DNA of 64,000 bases from Bacteroidota bacterium (lineage in GTDB: Bacteria > Bacteroidota > Ignavibacteria > Tepidaquicellales > Tepidaquicellaceae). The stretch covers positions 715,302 through 779,301 of the forward strand of contig JAFDZP010000002.1 of the NCBI GenBank assembly GCA_018266835.1. The letters run 5' to 3'. The notes under the pieces are model-generated. The model was not told the DNA's origin, did no database searches, and worked only from the letters and a program-made list of their open reading frames with translations. The position numbers were made by a program, and so were the translations under genes. Within the stretch, counting starts at the first letter, position 1. Each line of letters starts with the position of its first letter. Positions 18,410 through 27,344 of the stretch are shown here, piece by piece.

Positions 18410-18939
18410 TAGTTATATGTATTAATTTTTTTAAGATGGCTTATTTCATCAGCAAACAGTTCTATCGATAACGAAGCAGATAGCTCGGTTATATTTATTA
18501 GCAATTTGTAATGTCCCCTGGTTTCACTTACTATTCCCTGTAATCCTGAAAGCGGTCCGCTTGTAATCAAAACTTCATCACCTTTCTGGAAGGTCTTGTT
18601 TTCAACGTTTACTCTCTCAGCAAGATTTAGTGAAATTTTAATTAAATCGATTTCTTTTGCTGAAACTATAGCCGGGCGTTTCTGATACATCACATACTTC
18701 AGTGCGCCCACCGTATTCGATATTGCGCTGATTCTTTCATCCGGATTTGCGTGAACAAACAGATATCCTGAAAATAACGGCTTGTGAATTCTTTTCTTCC
18801 TGTCAGACCAGACTCGTATCGTTTCAATTTCCGGCAGAAATGCCTCTATTTTTTTATCTTCAATTTGCTTAAATACCTTTTTTTCAAATAAGGGTCTCGT
18901 CTGAATTACGTACCATTTTTTATCATTATCCATAGGCAA
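18409..18939 (-). CDS. NusG-like transcription antiterminator, UpxY family
   Basis: 176 residues. An N-terminal NGN domain (KKWYVIQTRPLFEKKV, residues 7-22, to about 110) is followed by a KOW segment with GDEVLITSGPLSGLQGIV (about 124-141). It is the promoter-proximal gene of an 18 kb glycan operon, the standard place for UpxY proteins, which help RNA polymerase read through the long operon after recognising the operon leader. ATG at 18939 is used; an internal ATG three codons later is also possible. Confidence 0.88.
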   Translation of the reverse strand: MPMDNDKKWYVIQTRPLFEKKVFKQIEDKKIEAFLPEIETIRVWSDRKKRIHKPLFSGYLFVHANPDERISAISNTVGALKYVMYQKRPAIVSAKEIDLIKISLNLAERVNVENKTFQKGDEVLITSGPLSGLQGIVSETRGHYKLLINITELSASLSIELFADEISHLKKINTYN

Positions 18940-19320
18940 AAATGCTAGCCGTAATATATTTAGATTATCTGAAGTGCATTTGAAAAATAAAAAATGCCTC
19001 TGGGATTAATTTTAAAAAAGAGTTTGGAATAGGAATCTTTTTTGGGAATAACAGCGGATAGCAGGCAAGAAAAAAGGGATAAATTTAATTCTCTTTGAAC
19101 TGCTTGGGTATTAAATTTCTTTATGAATTTTATAATTTTTTTTAAAACTATAAAAGCTTCCAAACCATAAACAGATGTTTCAAAATAATCCTTAAAATAG
19201 CGATTTATTGAGCATTTTTCAATCCTTTATTTTGTCGGAGACCCATACCAAAATGCCACATTATAGCAAAAATTTAGCCTATTTCTGTAAACTTTGCTCT
19301 ATGCCCTTATTTTGCATAAA
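18940..19320 (-). promoter_or_regulatory. Leader and likely promoter region of the glycan operon
   Basis: About 380 bases with no convincing gene lie between the antiterminator start and the terminator of the neighbouring secreted-protein gene. The transcript leader is AT-rich with oligo-T runs. A short hairpin CATTT/AAATG is near 18980-19000, and a GGCTAGCAT sequence sits about 15 bases before the ATG, a weak resemblance to the core of the ops element used by RfaH. No promoter boxes can be fixed with confidence. The assignment as leader rests on position. Confidence 0.4.
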
Positions 19321-19358
19321 TAAAAAAATCCACCCTTGCCCTAACTCAAAGGTGGATT
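19321..19358 (-). terminator. Rho-independent terminator after the 19393-21051 gene
   Basis: On the minus strand AATCCACC pairs perfectly with GGTGGATT across a 16-base loop, followed by a run of seven or more T. It lies 35 bases past the stop of the secreted-protein gene and separates it from the glycan operon. Confidence 0.85.
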
Positions 19359-19392
19359 ATTGATCAATAAGGAAAAAAGTACTAACCCAATA

Positions 19393-21051
19393 TTATTTTA
19401 CTAACATCATTTTCTTTGTTTCACTGAAATTATCTGTCTTCAATGTGTAGAAGTAAACGCCTGATGTTAAGTTCGCTGCATTAAAGTCGGCGCTGTAAGT
19501 ACCGTTACCCAGTGTTTCGTTTACAAGCACTGAAACTTCTTTTCCTGTCATATCATAAACTTTTAAGGATACAAACCCTGATTTCACTACTGAAAAACTA
19601 ATCTTCGTTGTCGGGTTGAAAGGATTCGGATAGTTCTGTGATAATTTATAAGCTGCAGGAACTTCTGATGAAATTGTTTTTATACCGATAACAAAATTCT
19701 GCGGGTCCCAGTTAGCCCATCCTGCTGTCCAGTCAGTTGTTCCGTCGAATGCGCCTACGTACGTAGTAGGTGTGAAAAATGAATTTGCAAGATTCGGATA
19801 TGTAAAGTTCCCACCGGATAATGCAGCTGAACCTCCTGTAGGTCTGAAGTCAGGTGTTCCGCCATAGAATCCATAAGGATTTGCTAAACCTACATCTGTA
19901 TTGTTTGTATAAGTTCTGTTGTTGTAGCCTGATGTCTGAACAAAAGTTACTGCACTTCCCATTACACCGCTTCCTCCGGCTGTATCAGCTATCACAGGAC
20001 ATCCTGCAATAATATTGCTTCTGAATTTTGATGTATCATTTTTCATGGCAGTCTGTACTCCTGTACCATCAAACAATGGTCCTTTCGGCCAGCCCATTAT
20101 GATTGTATTATAAATGGAAGTCAAGTTGTTTCTTCTTAAGTGCGCACCGACTCCGAACAATGGATTTATTACTGTACTTAAAGTTTTCTTAGGACCAATC
20201 ATAGTAACATTTGAATATGTAACCTGTGTTCTTGGAGAATTATAATTATTCGGCGAGTTTGCATTGTTATCACACTCAAACCCGTTTGATTTGCTCTGGT
20301 CAGCTATTGAACTGTCGCTTACAGCCAGCAAGAACTGACAATATCCTCTGTAGCCGTTATCTGTATCCCAGCAGTCATCAAGAGTTTTATAAGCAATCAT
20401 GTGTTTAAGATTTACAGTACCGCCAAAACATTCAACTGCGTCATCACCTGCATAACTTATTTGGATGTAATCGATTGTTGTTCCTGAACCGACTCCGCCA
20501 AGAGTCAGTCCGTTAATTTCGTTTCCTGATACACCTGTTAAGTTGATGCCGCCGAATTCAAATCTGCAATATTTTAAAGTACCTGAGTTATCTGCATCGT
20601 TTCTTGGCTGTCCGCCATAATATGCTGGTGTCACTTCAGGCGGAAGACCTTCGATTAGATTGCTGTCTGCTCCGCTTACAGTATTAATTCCTGCTCTTCC
20701 TAAAATAATAAGTCCGCCCCAGTCACCCGTTGCTCTTTGTCCTGCAGGTTTATTTGAAGTAAAAATTATCGGCTGACTTACAGTTCCAACTGCATTTATC
20801 TGCGCGCCTCTTTGAATTATTAATGTTCCCTTTGTATTGAAATCACCTCTGATAATTGTGCCTGCGGGAATTGTCAGTGTTGTGTTTTTTTCCATATAGA
20901 CAAAACCTTTAAGCAAATAAACTTTATTTGCAGAAAGTGTAATGCTGCTGTTGTAATGCCCGTCAACTAAAGTTGTTGAATCTACAGGCAATGCATAAGA
21001 TAAGCTTTGTAAAGATAAAATAAGTAATAAGGTCAGAAATAATTTTTTCAT
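19393..21051 (-). CDS. Secreted beta-helix-like protein with type IX sorting domain
   Basis: 552 residues. Signal peptide 1-20 (cleaved after LSYA). The body has LTIPAGTIIRGD and GTLIIQRGAQI segments typical of parallel beta-helix surface proteins. The last 85 or so residues form a type A T9SS sorting domain with LSQNYPNPFNPTTKISF, then VYDMTGKEV and YFYTLKTD. The protein should be exported by Sec and then carried through the outer membrane by the type IX system, whose genes are not in this window. It is followed by a strong terminator and preceded by a TonB-receptor gene 87 bases upstream, with which it may be co-transcribed. The ligand or surface role is unknown. Confidence 0.85.
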   Translation of the reverse strand: MKKLFLTLLLILSLQSLSYALPVDSTTLVDGHYNSSITLSANKVYLLKGFVYMEKNTTLTIPAGTIIRGDFNTKGTLIIQRGAQINAVGTVSQPIIFTSNKPAGQRATGDWGGLIILGRAGINTVSGADSNLIEGLPPEVTPAYYGGQPRNDADNSGTLKYCRFEFGGINLTGVSGNEINGLTLGGVGSGTTIDYIQISYAGDDAVECFGGTVNLKHMIAYKTLDDCWDTDNGYRGYCQFLLAVSDSSIADQSKSNGFECDNNANSPNNYNSPRTQVTYSNVTMIGPKKTLSTVINPLFGVGAHLRRNNLTSIYNTIIMGWPKGPLFDGTGVQTAMKNDTSKFRSNIIAGCPVIADTAGGSGVMGSAVTFVQTSGYNNRTYTNNTDVGLANPYGFYGGTPDFRPTGGSAALSGGNFTYPNLANSFFTPTTYVGAFDGTTDWTAGWANWDPQNFVIGIKTISSEVPAAYKLSQNYPNPFNPTTKISFSVVKSGFVSLKVYDMTGKEVSVLVNETLGNGTYSADFNAANLTSGVYFYTLKTDNFSETKKMMLVK

Positions 21052-21138
21052 TTTCAGAATTAATTTTAAAATTTATTTATCAAAAATCGTCATTCAATGT
21101 TTCGATGCTGTTACGTGCATGTTAATTAATTTTAAACT

Positions 21139-23907
21139 TTAAAATTTATATGATAAAGTTAATGATTGTGAGTTACCGGAGTTCACTCTCTTCACAACTT
21201 TATCTTCATCATTCACTCTCTGAATTAAAAGGTCATCCTTATTCAGCAAATCTTTGAAGGCAAGCTTAAGCTCAAATTTCTTAAAGAGTCTCTGTGTTAC
21301 TGTAAGGTCAACCAAGTCTTTTCCTTTTTCTTTTATATCGTTAAATCCGTTGAGGCCAACTTCTGCAATTCTGTCTCCGAATTTATTATACATAAGATTT
21401 ACACTGGTGCCCAGATCATAATTGTCATAGAACAATCCTACATTAACTGTATAAGGTGACTGCCCCTGCAAGGTTCTTTCCTGGCTTGTTGCAGTGGAGC
21501 CAAGCCCTGCTAAATTTACTTTTGAATCTATAAGTGATAAATTTACATTCATCGAAACGTAATTTAAAAGCTTGTGAATAAATCCTAAATTTTTCCTTAC
21601 TTCAAACTCGACTCCATAATTTCTTGCCCCGTCAGTAGCATTCTGAAATGTTTTTATTCTGTTAGTTGAAGTGGAAAGAAATACTTCTTCTATGGGACTG
21701 TTCATGTGCTTATAAAACAAGCTCACTGCCATTATCTCGCCTGCTTGCGGGAACATCTCCAATCTTAAATCATAATTCTGATTCAGGCTTCTGTCCAAAT
21801 CAGTTGAATTGCCTACTGTAGTAATTCCGGAAACAAAATCTGTATAGGAGAACGGAGCAATTTCTCTGAGCTCAGGACGCGAAACGGTTTGCGTTGCAGA
21901 TGCTCTTAAGTTTGTAGTTTCATTAATGCTGTAAGATAAATTTATAGAAGGAAGGAAGTCATTGTTTTTATTTGATACAGAAATCGGCTGTGAAATTCTT
22001 CCGAGCGTAAATAAATTCTGCTGATCTGATTCAAATCTTAATCCTGTAATAATGCGCAATTTTTTCAGGGGTAATTCATACATTAAATATCCTGCATAAA
22101 GATTTTCAGTTGCAGAATAATTATCCGATTCTCTTGTCAGCTCAGAATAATAATAACCCGTGGGAGAAATATTTTCCGCTTTGAAAATTGTATCTATGCC
22201 TTCATAGTTTAATAAAAAAGATGCACCGCTGCTTAGAGCAGGAGCGAAATTTCTTGCATTAAAAAATCTTGTTGTGCCATTTGCAAGCGTTCCGAATTTT
22301 AATCGTGAATCAATTGACTTACCGATTTTTATAGGAAGCTCGAAATCTAAATTTATACCTCTTGCAATATCATATAGCTTAGAAAAAAATCTGCCTCCTG
22401 CAGGTGAGCTTGGAACGTTAGTAAGAATAGGTGCAAAAAAATCATCCGTAGTGCCAATGTCTCTCTGATATGTCATAGTTTTTATATCCGGCTGATTTCT
22501 TTTTGATTCTGAATAAGATGCGGTCCAGTTAAATTCCAGTCTTCCCAGGTCATGGAGATAGTGACTTCCGATTAACTGTGAAGAGAACAAATATCTTTCA
22601 GTGAAAGCTGTTGTATATAAATGGCGTTCGACGTTTTCTGGTATATAAAGCCCGCTATAGTATTCCGTTTGGTTTTCCGAGCTCTGGCTGTAAGTATTTT
22701 TTGAACTGATTTTATGATTTGTGCCAAGTTTATAGTTAAGATTCAAAATACCGCCGTCTAAAACTGTATATTCGGAAGAACGTCCTCCATAACTGCTGAG
22801 CGTTGTATTGTCTGTATTGTAATCATCTTTATCGATTGTCTTATTTGAAAATGAATTCTTGTATGTAAATGCCGCTAAATATCCCAAAGGATTGTTCAAA
22901 AATTTCATATTGTTTCCAATAGAAAATTGAAACCCTGCATTCAATGGCGCACTTGTTGTATTTTGAGTCCAGTTATTTCTCAATGATCTTCCAAATGACT
23001 GCAGTTCATCGGGAGTAAAATTCTGGCGGCTCATTGTCTGTACAGGAAAACTCGATGGTATACTTCTTCCGCCGTCATCGCTTCCCATATTAAAGAATAA
23101 AAATTTTGACTGCCCTGCATCGTAATTGTAAAAATCTTTTCCGGTTGTTTGGGAAGTGATTGAAGAGTTTACATTAAAACCATATGTAAAAGATTCAGGA
23201 AACTCCTTTGTGGTAATCTGCACAAGCCCGCCTGTGTAATTTCCCGGCTGGTCTGCAGTGAATGATTTTGAAATAATTATATTCTCGATGAGATTCGAGG
23301 GGAAGATATCAAACGAAAATGCCTTTTTGTCGGGTTCAGTGCTTGGGATCAACACGCCATTCAAAGTAGTATTATTATATCTGTCCGATGTACCTCTTAC
23401 ATAAACAAATTTATCTTTTACAATTGATACACCGATAACTCTTTTCAAAACATCTGATGCAGCTGCATCGGGAGCGCGTTTTATCTGCTGCTCACTGATA
23501 CCATCTGAAATTTTATTTGAGTTTTTCTGCTGCTGCAATAAAGTGTTTTCATTTGCCATTGATGTAGTTGCTTCAACAACAATCTCTTCAGTTGAAACTC
23601 CCTCGGCATTCATAGTAGCATCAAGCTTAGTCACTTCTCCTTTTTTTACAACCACTCCTTTCACACTGTAAGTTTTATACCCTACATAAGAAAACTCTAC
23701 TGTATAAGTACCGGCTTTTGAAAGCTGTACTGTATAGCTTCCGTCTAAATCTGTTTCCGCGCCTGATTTATCCTCCGTAACTTTTACAATTGCTCCTATA
23801 AGCGGCTGCGAGTTTGAAGCATCTAACACTTTACCTTTGATTTCCTGTGAAAATAATTTCGGGGTTATTAGAATTAAGAATGCTAAAGCAAATAAAATTT
23901 TTGACAT
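21139..23907 (-). CDS. TonB-dependent outer-membrane receptor with carboxypeptidase-like N-domain
   Basis: 922 residues. Signal peptide 1-20. A carboxypeptidase-regulatory-like beta-sandwich (about 22-105, starting IKGKVLDASNSQPLIGA) is followed by the plug (about 130-235, with RVIGVSIVKDKFVYVRG and GNYTGGLVQITTKEFPE) and a beta-barrel ending in the C-terminal aromatic SLTLSYKF. Substrate is unknown; the receptor and the adjacent T9SS surface protein may form an uptake pair. Confidence 0.9.
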   Translation of the reverse strand: MSKILFALAFLILITPKLFSQEIKGKVLDASNSQPLIGAIVKVTEDKSGAETDLDGSYTVQLSKAGTYTVEFSYVGYKTYSVKGVVVKKGEVTKLDATMNAEGVSTEEIVVEATTSMANENTLLQQQKNSNKISDGISEQQIKRAPDAAASDVLKRVIGVSIVKDKFVYVRGTSDRYNNTTLNGVLIPSTEPDKKAFSFDIFPSNLIENIIISKSFTADQPGNYTGGLVQITTKEFPESFTYGFNVNSSITSQTTGKDFYNYDAGQSKFLFFNMGSDDGGRSIPSSFPVQTMSRQNFTPDELQSFGRSLRNNWTQNTTSAPLNAGFQFSIGNNMKFLNNPLGYLAAFTYKNSFSNKTIDKDDYNTDNTTLSSYGGRSSEYTVLDGGILNLNYKLGTNHKISSKNTYSQSSENQTEYYSGLYIPENVERHLYTTAFTERYLFSSQLIGSHYLHDLGRLEFNWTASYSESKRNQPDIKTMTYQRDIGTTDDFFAPILTNVPSSPAGGRFFSKLYDIARGINLDFELPIKIGKSIDSRLKFGTLANGTTRFFNARNFAPALSSGASFLLNYEGIDTIFKAENISPTGYYYSELTRESDNYSATENLYAGYLMYELPLKKLRIITGLRFESDQQNLFTLGRISQPISVSNKNNDFLPSINLSYSINETTNLRASATQTVSRPELREIAPFSYTDFVSGITTVGNSTDLDRSLNQNYDLRLEMFPQAGEIMAVSLFYKHMNSPIEEVFLSTSTNRIKTFQNATDGARNYGVEFEVRKNLGFIHKLLNYVSMNVNLSLIDSKVNLAGLGSTATSQERTLQGQSPYTVNVGLFYDNYDLGTSVNLMYNKFGDRIAEVGLNGFNDIKEKGKDLVDLTVTQRLFKKFELKLAFKDLLNKDDLLIQRVNDEDKVVKRVNSGNSQSLTLSYKF

Positions 23908-24038
23908 TTTTTCAGATGATATTTAGTTTGTCTATAAAACTACCTTTCACCTGTCAAATGATTATTACCTTAATGTTAAGATTGTAAACGGAATGTTACG
24001 GAATTGTAAAGTAAGTTTATGAATTGTTAATTTTAGAA

Positions 24039-24069
24039 CATCCCCTCCATTTTTTTGAAGGAGGGGATG
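24039..24069 (-). terminator. Perfect 10-bp hairpin after the lipoprotein gene
   Basis: CATCCCCTCC pairs with GGAGGGGATG around an 11-base loop, 30 bases past the stop of the lipoprotein gene. The tail on the minus strand is only moderately T-rich, so it may act as a weak terminator or a 3'-end stabiliser. Its CCCCTCC stem resembles the CT-rich repeats at 56-62 kb. Confidence 0.55.
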
Positions 24070-24098
24070 CTGTAATAGGAGAAAAACCCGGCTGTTTT

Positions 24099-25412
24099 TT
24101 ATTGAATGGTAAATGTTTTGACCGTTGCTTCCTGCCCTGCTGCTAATGTACCGGTAAAGTTTGTTGATGAACCATTCAGAATTACTCTAGCATTAAAATT
24201 TTTTGTTGCACCGGAATAATGAACAACTTTTACCGTATATGAACCCGCTGGCATTGTGCTTCTTAAACTATAAATATTTTCTATTGCATCACCAAGCGTT
24301 TGCTGCCAGTCTCTGTCCAGTGAAAAATCAGCAGTTGTTCTCGCTCCGTAATAAATATGAATATTGTTCGGACCATACAGATGTAAATCTAAATCAGTTG
24401 CTGCACTTGATGAATTGTTCCAGGTTAAAGTTGCCTGCAATACTCCTGAACCGTATGGCACTGTGGGAGTGGGCCATGCGCCTGAGCCTGTCGGTCTTCC
24501 AAGTACCCACGTACCTCCTGCAGGTAAAGTAAACGGTACATACGTAACAGCATCGTAAGTTGACCAGCCGATAAAATTCAGCGGATCAGAAACAGTTACT
24601 GTTGCAGGAACTGTATAAGTATAAACACGTGAATCTGAACCCTGGCAGATAGTCCTTGAAATCCAGAACTCAATTGTCCCCTGAGGAACTATTGCTTTTG
24701 TTTTTCCATTTGGGCAACCGAGAAATATAGGTCCCGAATAAACCTTACCTATATATCCTCCGACAAACTGAGCAAGCTGCTCAGGCTTTTCAAGCGCTGC
24801 GCTTTTAACTGTAAGAATGTAATTCGTCCAAGTATCTTCACGGTCAAAAACACATCCTCCCTGACGCGTATCTGACATTGCGTCTGTTACATTTTTTCTG
24901 GTAAGAACAAAGTATCCTAAGCGAAGAACATCAACGGCAACTCTTTTCCTTGCGGTATCTATTGCTGATACAGGGATAATTTTCCATGTCTGAGTATCGG
25001 GAGAGTAGTACATAACTTCAAGATTTTGCGGTGAAGATTGACTTGATGCCGGAAAGTAAATTGTAACAGGACCGCCGAAATTAAATGCTTCAGGACCTGC
25101 TTTTAAATATTTACCGATAACGCTGTTGCCCGTAATAGCAGGTATTCCTGTTTCAATCGATGTAGAAGTATTTAGTGAAAATGTAACGGTGCCGTCTCCA
25201 CCTGTTGAAAGATTCGGAACATCGCCTTTATCAACTACCAATGAAAAATCATCATAATCAAGGCTTGCCTGCGAACTTGATGTGTAAGATGCAGTTGCTC
25301 CTTCTCCGCCTGTTGTAGGGGGAGTAACAGGGTCTTCGGTTTTTTCACATCCGAAAAAAAATACGGAATAAAATATTGCCAGTGTAACTGTAATAATGTA
25401 TGCTTTTTTCAT
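24099..25412 (-). CDS. Lipoprotein with C-terminal beta-sandwich domain
   Basis: 437 residues. A lipoprotein signal ends at Cys22 (FFFGC), followed by a Pro/Thr/Gly-rich linker (VTPPTTGGEG). A central domain has FNFGGPVTIYFPAS and the C-terminal segment (about 325-437) holds LTWNNSSSAATDLDLHLYGP, a calcium-binding-like DxDxH pattern seen in DUF2135/YfaP-like domains. It is likely anchored in the outer or inner membrane facing the periplasm or surface. Function unknown. Confidence 0.72.
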   Translation of the reverse strand: MKKAYIITVTLAIFYSVFFFGCEKTEDPVTPPTTGGEGATASYTSSSQASLDYDDFSLVVDKGDVPNLSTGGDGTVTFSLNTSTSIETGIPAITGNSVIGKYLKAGPEAFNFGGPVTIYFPASSQSSPQNLEVMYYSPDTQTWKIIPVSAIDTARKRVAVDVLRLGYFVLTRKNVTDAMSDTRQGGCVFDREDTWTNYILTVKSAALEKPEQLAQFVGGYIGKVYSGPIFLGCPNGKTKAIVPQGTIEFWISRTICQGSDSRVYTYTVPATVTVSDPLNFIGWSTYDAVTYVPFTLPAGGTWVLGRPTGSGAWPTPTVPYGSGVLQATLTWNNSSSAATDLDLHLYGPNNIHIYYGARTTADFSLDRDWQQTLGDAIENIYSLRSTMPAGSYTVKVVHYSGATKNFNARVILNGSSTNFTGTLAAGQEATVKTFTIQ

Positions 25413-25775
25413 ACAACCTCCTTAAGTTTTAAAATATTGTTGAATGATTCAGGACAATACCCTCTTCGCTTCAGTTAAAAATAATTTTGCGCAAGAGGGC
25501 ATATATCCGCCTCTGTGAGTGAGGAAATTGATGAATTACTCTTCCCCCTGATTGAATATATTGGAATAGTAAAAATATTTTGATTGGTTCTTCTCACAGA
25601 GTTTTTTTAAATCTCCTCAAAACTATTGATAAGATGAAACTCAAGCAAAGAGAAATATTGAAATTTGTCACACAAAGTTTTATCAACAGAATAATTCCAA
25701 TTGGATTTTTATTCCGTTTTTGATATTTTTTCTATAATTAAGATGTTAATTGTCCCACAAATTCAACTCAACAAA
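25413..25775. other. Divergent intergenic region with two inverted repeats
   Basis: Between the lipoprotein gene (minus) and the helical protein gene (plus) lie 363 bases. A strong hairpin pairs CCCTCTTCGC (25460-25469) with GCGCAAGAGGG (25489-25499) with one bulged base. A second pairing joins CTCTGTGAG (25511-25519) with CTCACAGAG (25593-25601) and is followed by seven T. This could be a leader or small RNA ending at about 25608 on the plus strand. No ORF with good coding character was seen. Confidence 0.4.
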
Positions 25776-27233
25776 ATGCCTGAATCAGAATCCAAATCTC
25801 CCAATTCATTTCAATCAGGAAACTTAATTCAGCTGTTAAAATCGTTTTCAAAAGAAGAAATGCGAGAGTTTGGCAAGTTTGTAAACTCACCGTTTCACAA
25901 TAACAGAAGTGAAGTTATTCTTTTTTTTGATGAGGTGATGAAATTTTATCCGGGTTTTAATCAATCAGAGCTTTCAAAAGAAAATATATATTATTCATTG
26001 TATTTAAATAAAAAATATAAAGATGATGTGATGAGGCGGCTTTCAAGCAATCTGTTTAAGCTTGCAGAGGAATTCTGTGCTTATAATAATTTCAGAAAGG
26101 ACACTTGGAGTTATGAAAAAAATCTGCTTGAATCATATTCGGCAAGAAACATCGATAAGCTTTTCTGGAAGCAGCATTCAAAGACGGAAACATACCTTGA
26201 AGAACAAACCCTTCGTGACTCGGAATACTATAGTAAACTCAGTGTTATAAACGAAATAGAAATGAAGTATATATTAAAGGATGACCCGACTTATAAAAAA
26301 TCGGGTTATGAAAAAGAAATGAACAATTTATGGAAATATACGCTTTCCGCTTTGCTGCGTCTTCATGGATTTGCCGAATACGAAAAATATTTTTTTAATA
26401 AGAAATATGAAATTAAATTCGAGAAAGAACTTTTAAAAATTGCTGAGGAATCCGGTTATATGAATTCAGCGGCAATTGAAATTTATTATCTTATTTTAAA
26501 ACTATACGGTGAAGATAAAAACGATGAAGTTTTTTTCAGACTAATGAATTTAATAGAGGAAAATTTTTTCAAGTTCGAAAAGTCTGAGTGTTTCAGCTTT
26601 TACGTTCATCTGATAAATTACTGCAACATAAATAAGCTTGCCAATGATAAAGAATATATCAGAATAAAATTTGAAATCGTAAAGAAAATGGTTGAGCGGG
26701 ATTTAGTTGTTCAGAACGGAGTAATTGACCCCGGATGGTTCAGGGGGATTTTCTCAATGGCTTTCAATGCAGGTGAAATAAAATTTGCTGAAGATTTTAT
26801 TGAGAAGCATAAAGAGCTGGTGACCGGCAGAGATAAAGAAAATATTGTAAAACATGTTTATGCTAATCTTGCTATATATAAAAAAGATTATAACAGTGCC
26901 CTTGAATATCTATCAACTTCAAGCTATCAGCACCTTAACGATAAATGGACGGTCAAACAAATGTATCTGACAATCTACTATGAAATGAATGATTTCGAAC
27001 AATTCTCATATACTGCTGATAGTATAAAGCATTTAATAAAAGACGAAGGTTCATGGAATGAAAATCTTATTGTGCCGATCAGAAACTTTATTAACATTCT
27101 TACAAAGCTCTTCAGGATAAAGATAAATGAGAAAAAAATTCCTCTGGATGAAATCCGGAAAGAAGTGATGGATTCAAAAATAATTTCCCGAAAATGGCTT
27201 TTAGAGAAAATTGATGAGCTTGAAAGCAGATAA
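25776..27233 (+). CDS. Conserved helical protein of unknown function, paralogue of 30572-32038
   Basis: About 485 residues from the ATG at 25776; in-frame ATG 25743 and TTG 25701 are further upstream. The later ATG is chosen because the paralogue begins just before the shared segment (LIQLLKSFSKEE here, LIEILKVFSPKE there). Both then share a KFVNSPF/Y motif, an L..YPS/LYLNK segment, LSSNLFKLAEEF and a C-terminal RKWL/KSWL-EK ending. The whole protein looks alpha-helical and TPR-like, without signal peptide or membrane segment, so it is cytoplasmic. No function can be named. The two genes flank the 27345-30158 secreted-protein gene. Confidence 0.75.
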   Translation: MPESESKSPNSFQSGNLIQLLKSFSKEEMREFGKFVNSPFHNNRSEVILFFDEVMKFYPGFNQSELSKENIYYSLYLNKKYKDDVMRRLSSNLFKLAEEFCAYNNFRKDTWSYEKNLLESYSARNIDKLFWKQHSKTETYLEEQTLRDSEYYSKLSVINEIEMKYILKDDPTYKKSGYEKEMNNLWKYTLSALLRLHGFAEYEKYFFNKKYEIKFEKELLKIAEESGYMNSAAIEIYYLILKLYGEDKNDEVFFRLMNLIEENFFKFEKSECFSFYVHLINYCNINKLANDKEYIRIKFEIVKKMVERDLVVQNGVIDPGWFRGIFSMAFNAGEIKFAEDFIEKHKELVTGRDKENIVKHVYANLAIYKKDYNSALEYLSTSSYQHLNDKWTVKQMYLTIYYEMNDFEQFSYTADSIKHLIKDEGSWNENLIVPIRNFINILTKLFRIKINEKKIPLDEIRKEVMDSKIISRKWLLEKIDELESR

Positions 27234-27237
27234 AAAC

Positions 27238-27270
27238 AAATCCTCATCCCGTGTGGTGAGATGAGGATTT
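27238..27270. terminator. Hairpin terminator between convergent genes
   Basis: AAATCCTCATC pairs with GATGAGGATTT around an 11-base loop directly after the plus-strand stop at 27233. On the minus strand it is followed by GTTTTTATC, so it can also serve the convergent gene that ends at 27345. Confidence 0.7.
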
Positions 27271-27344
27271 ATTGCAGCCGGCTGTACAGCAGGTTTTTAA
27301 GTACAGCTGACGGAATAAATATTTATTACTTCCCCCTTTAAAAC

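Noticed and set aside
18941..18960. ops/JUMPstart element before the UpxY gene
   Set aside because: Only a short TAGC-containing core agrees with the ops consensus; not enough to annotate as a site.
18960..19163. 67-codon open frame on the minus strand in the leader of the glycan operon
   Set aside because: AT-driven composition (Lys, Phe, Ile, Leu runs), no recognisable motif, and its stop is close to the antiterminator start; it lies where an untranslated leader is expected.
25701..25775. TTG at 25701 as start of the helical protein gene
   Set aside because: The extra 25 residues are not matched in the paralogue, which begins at the shared helix; ATG 25776 is the better start.
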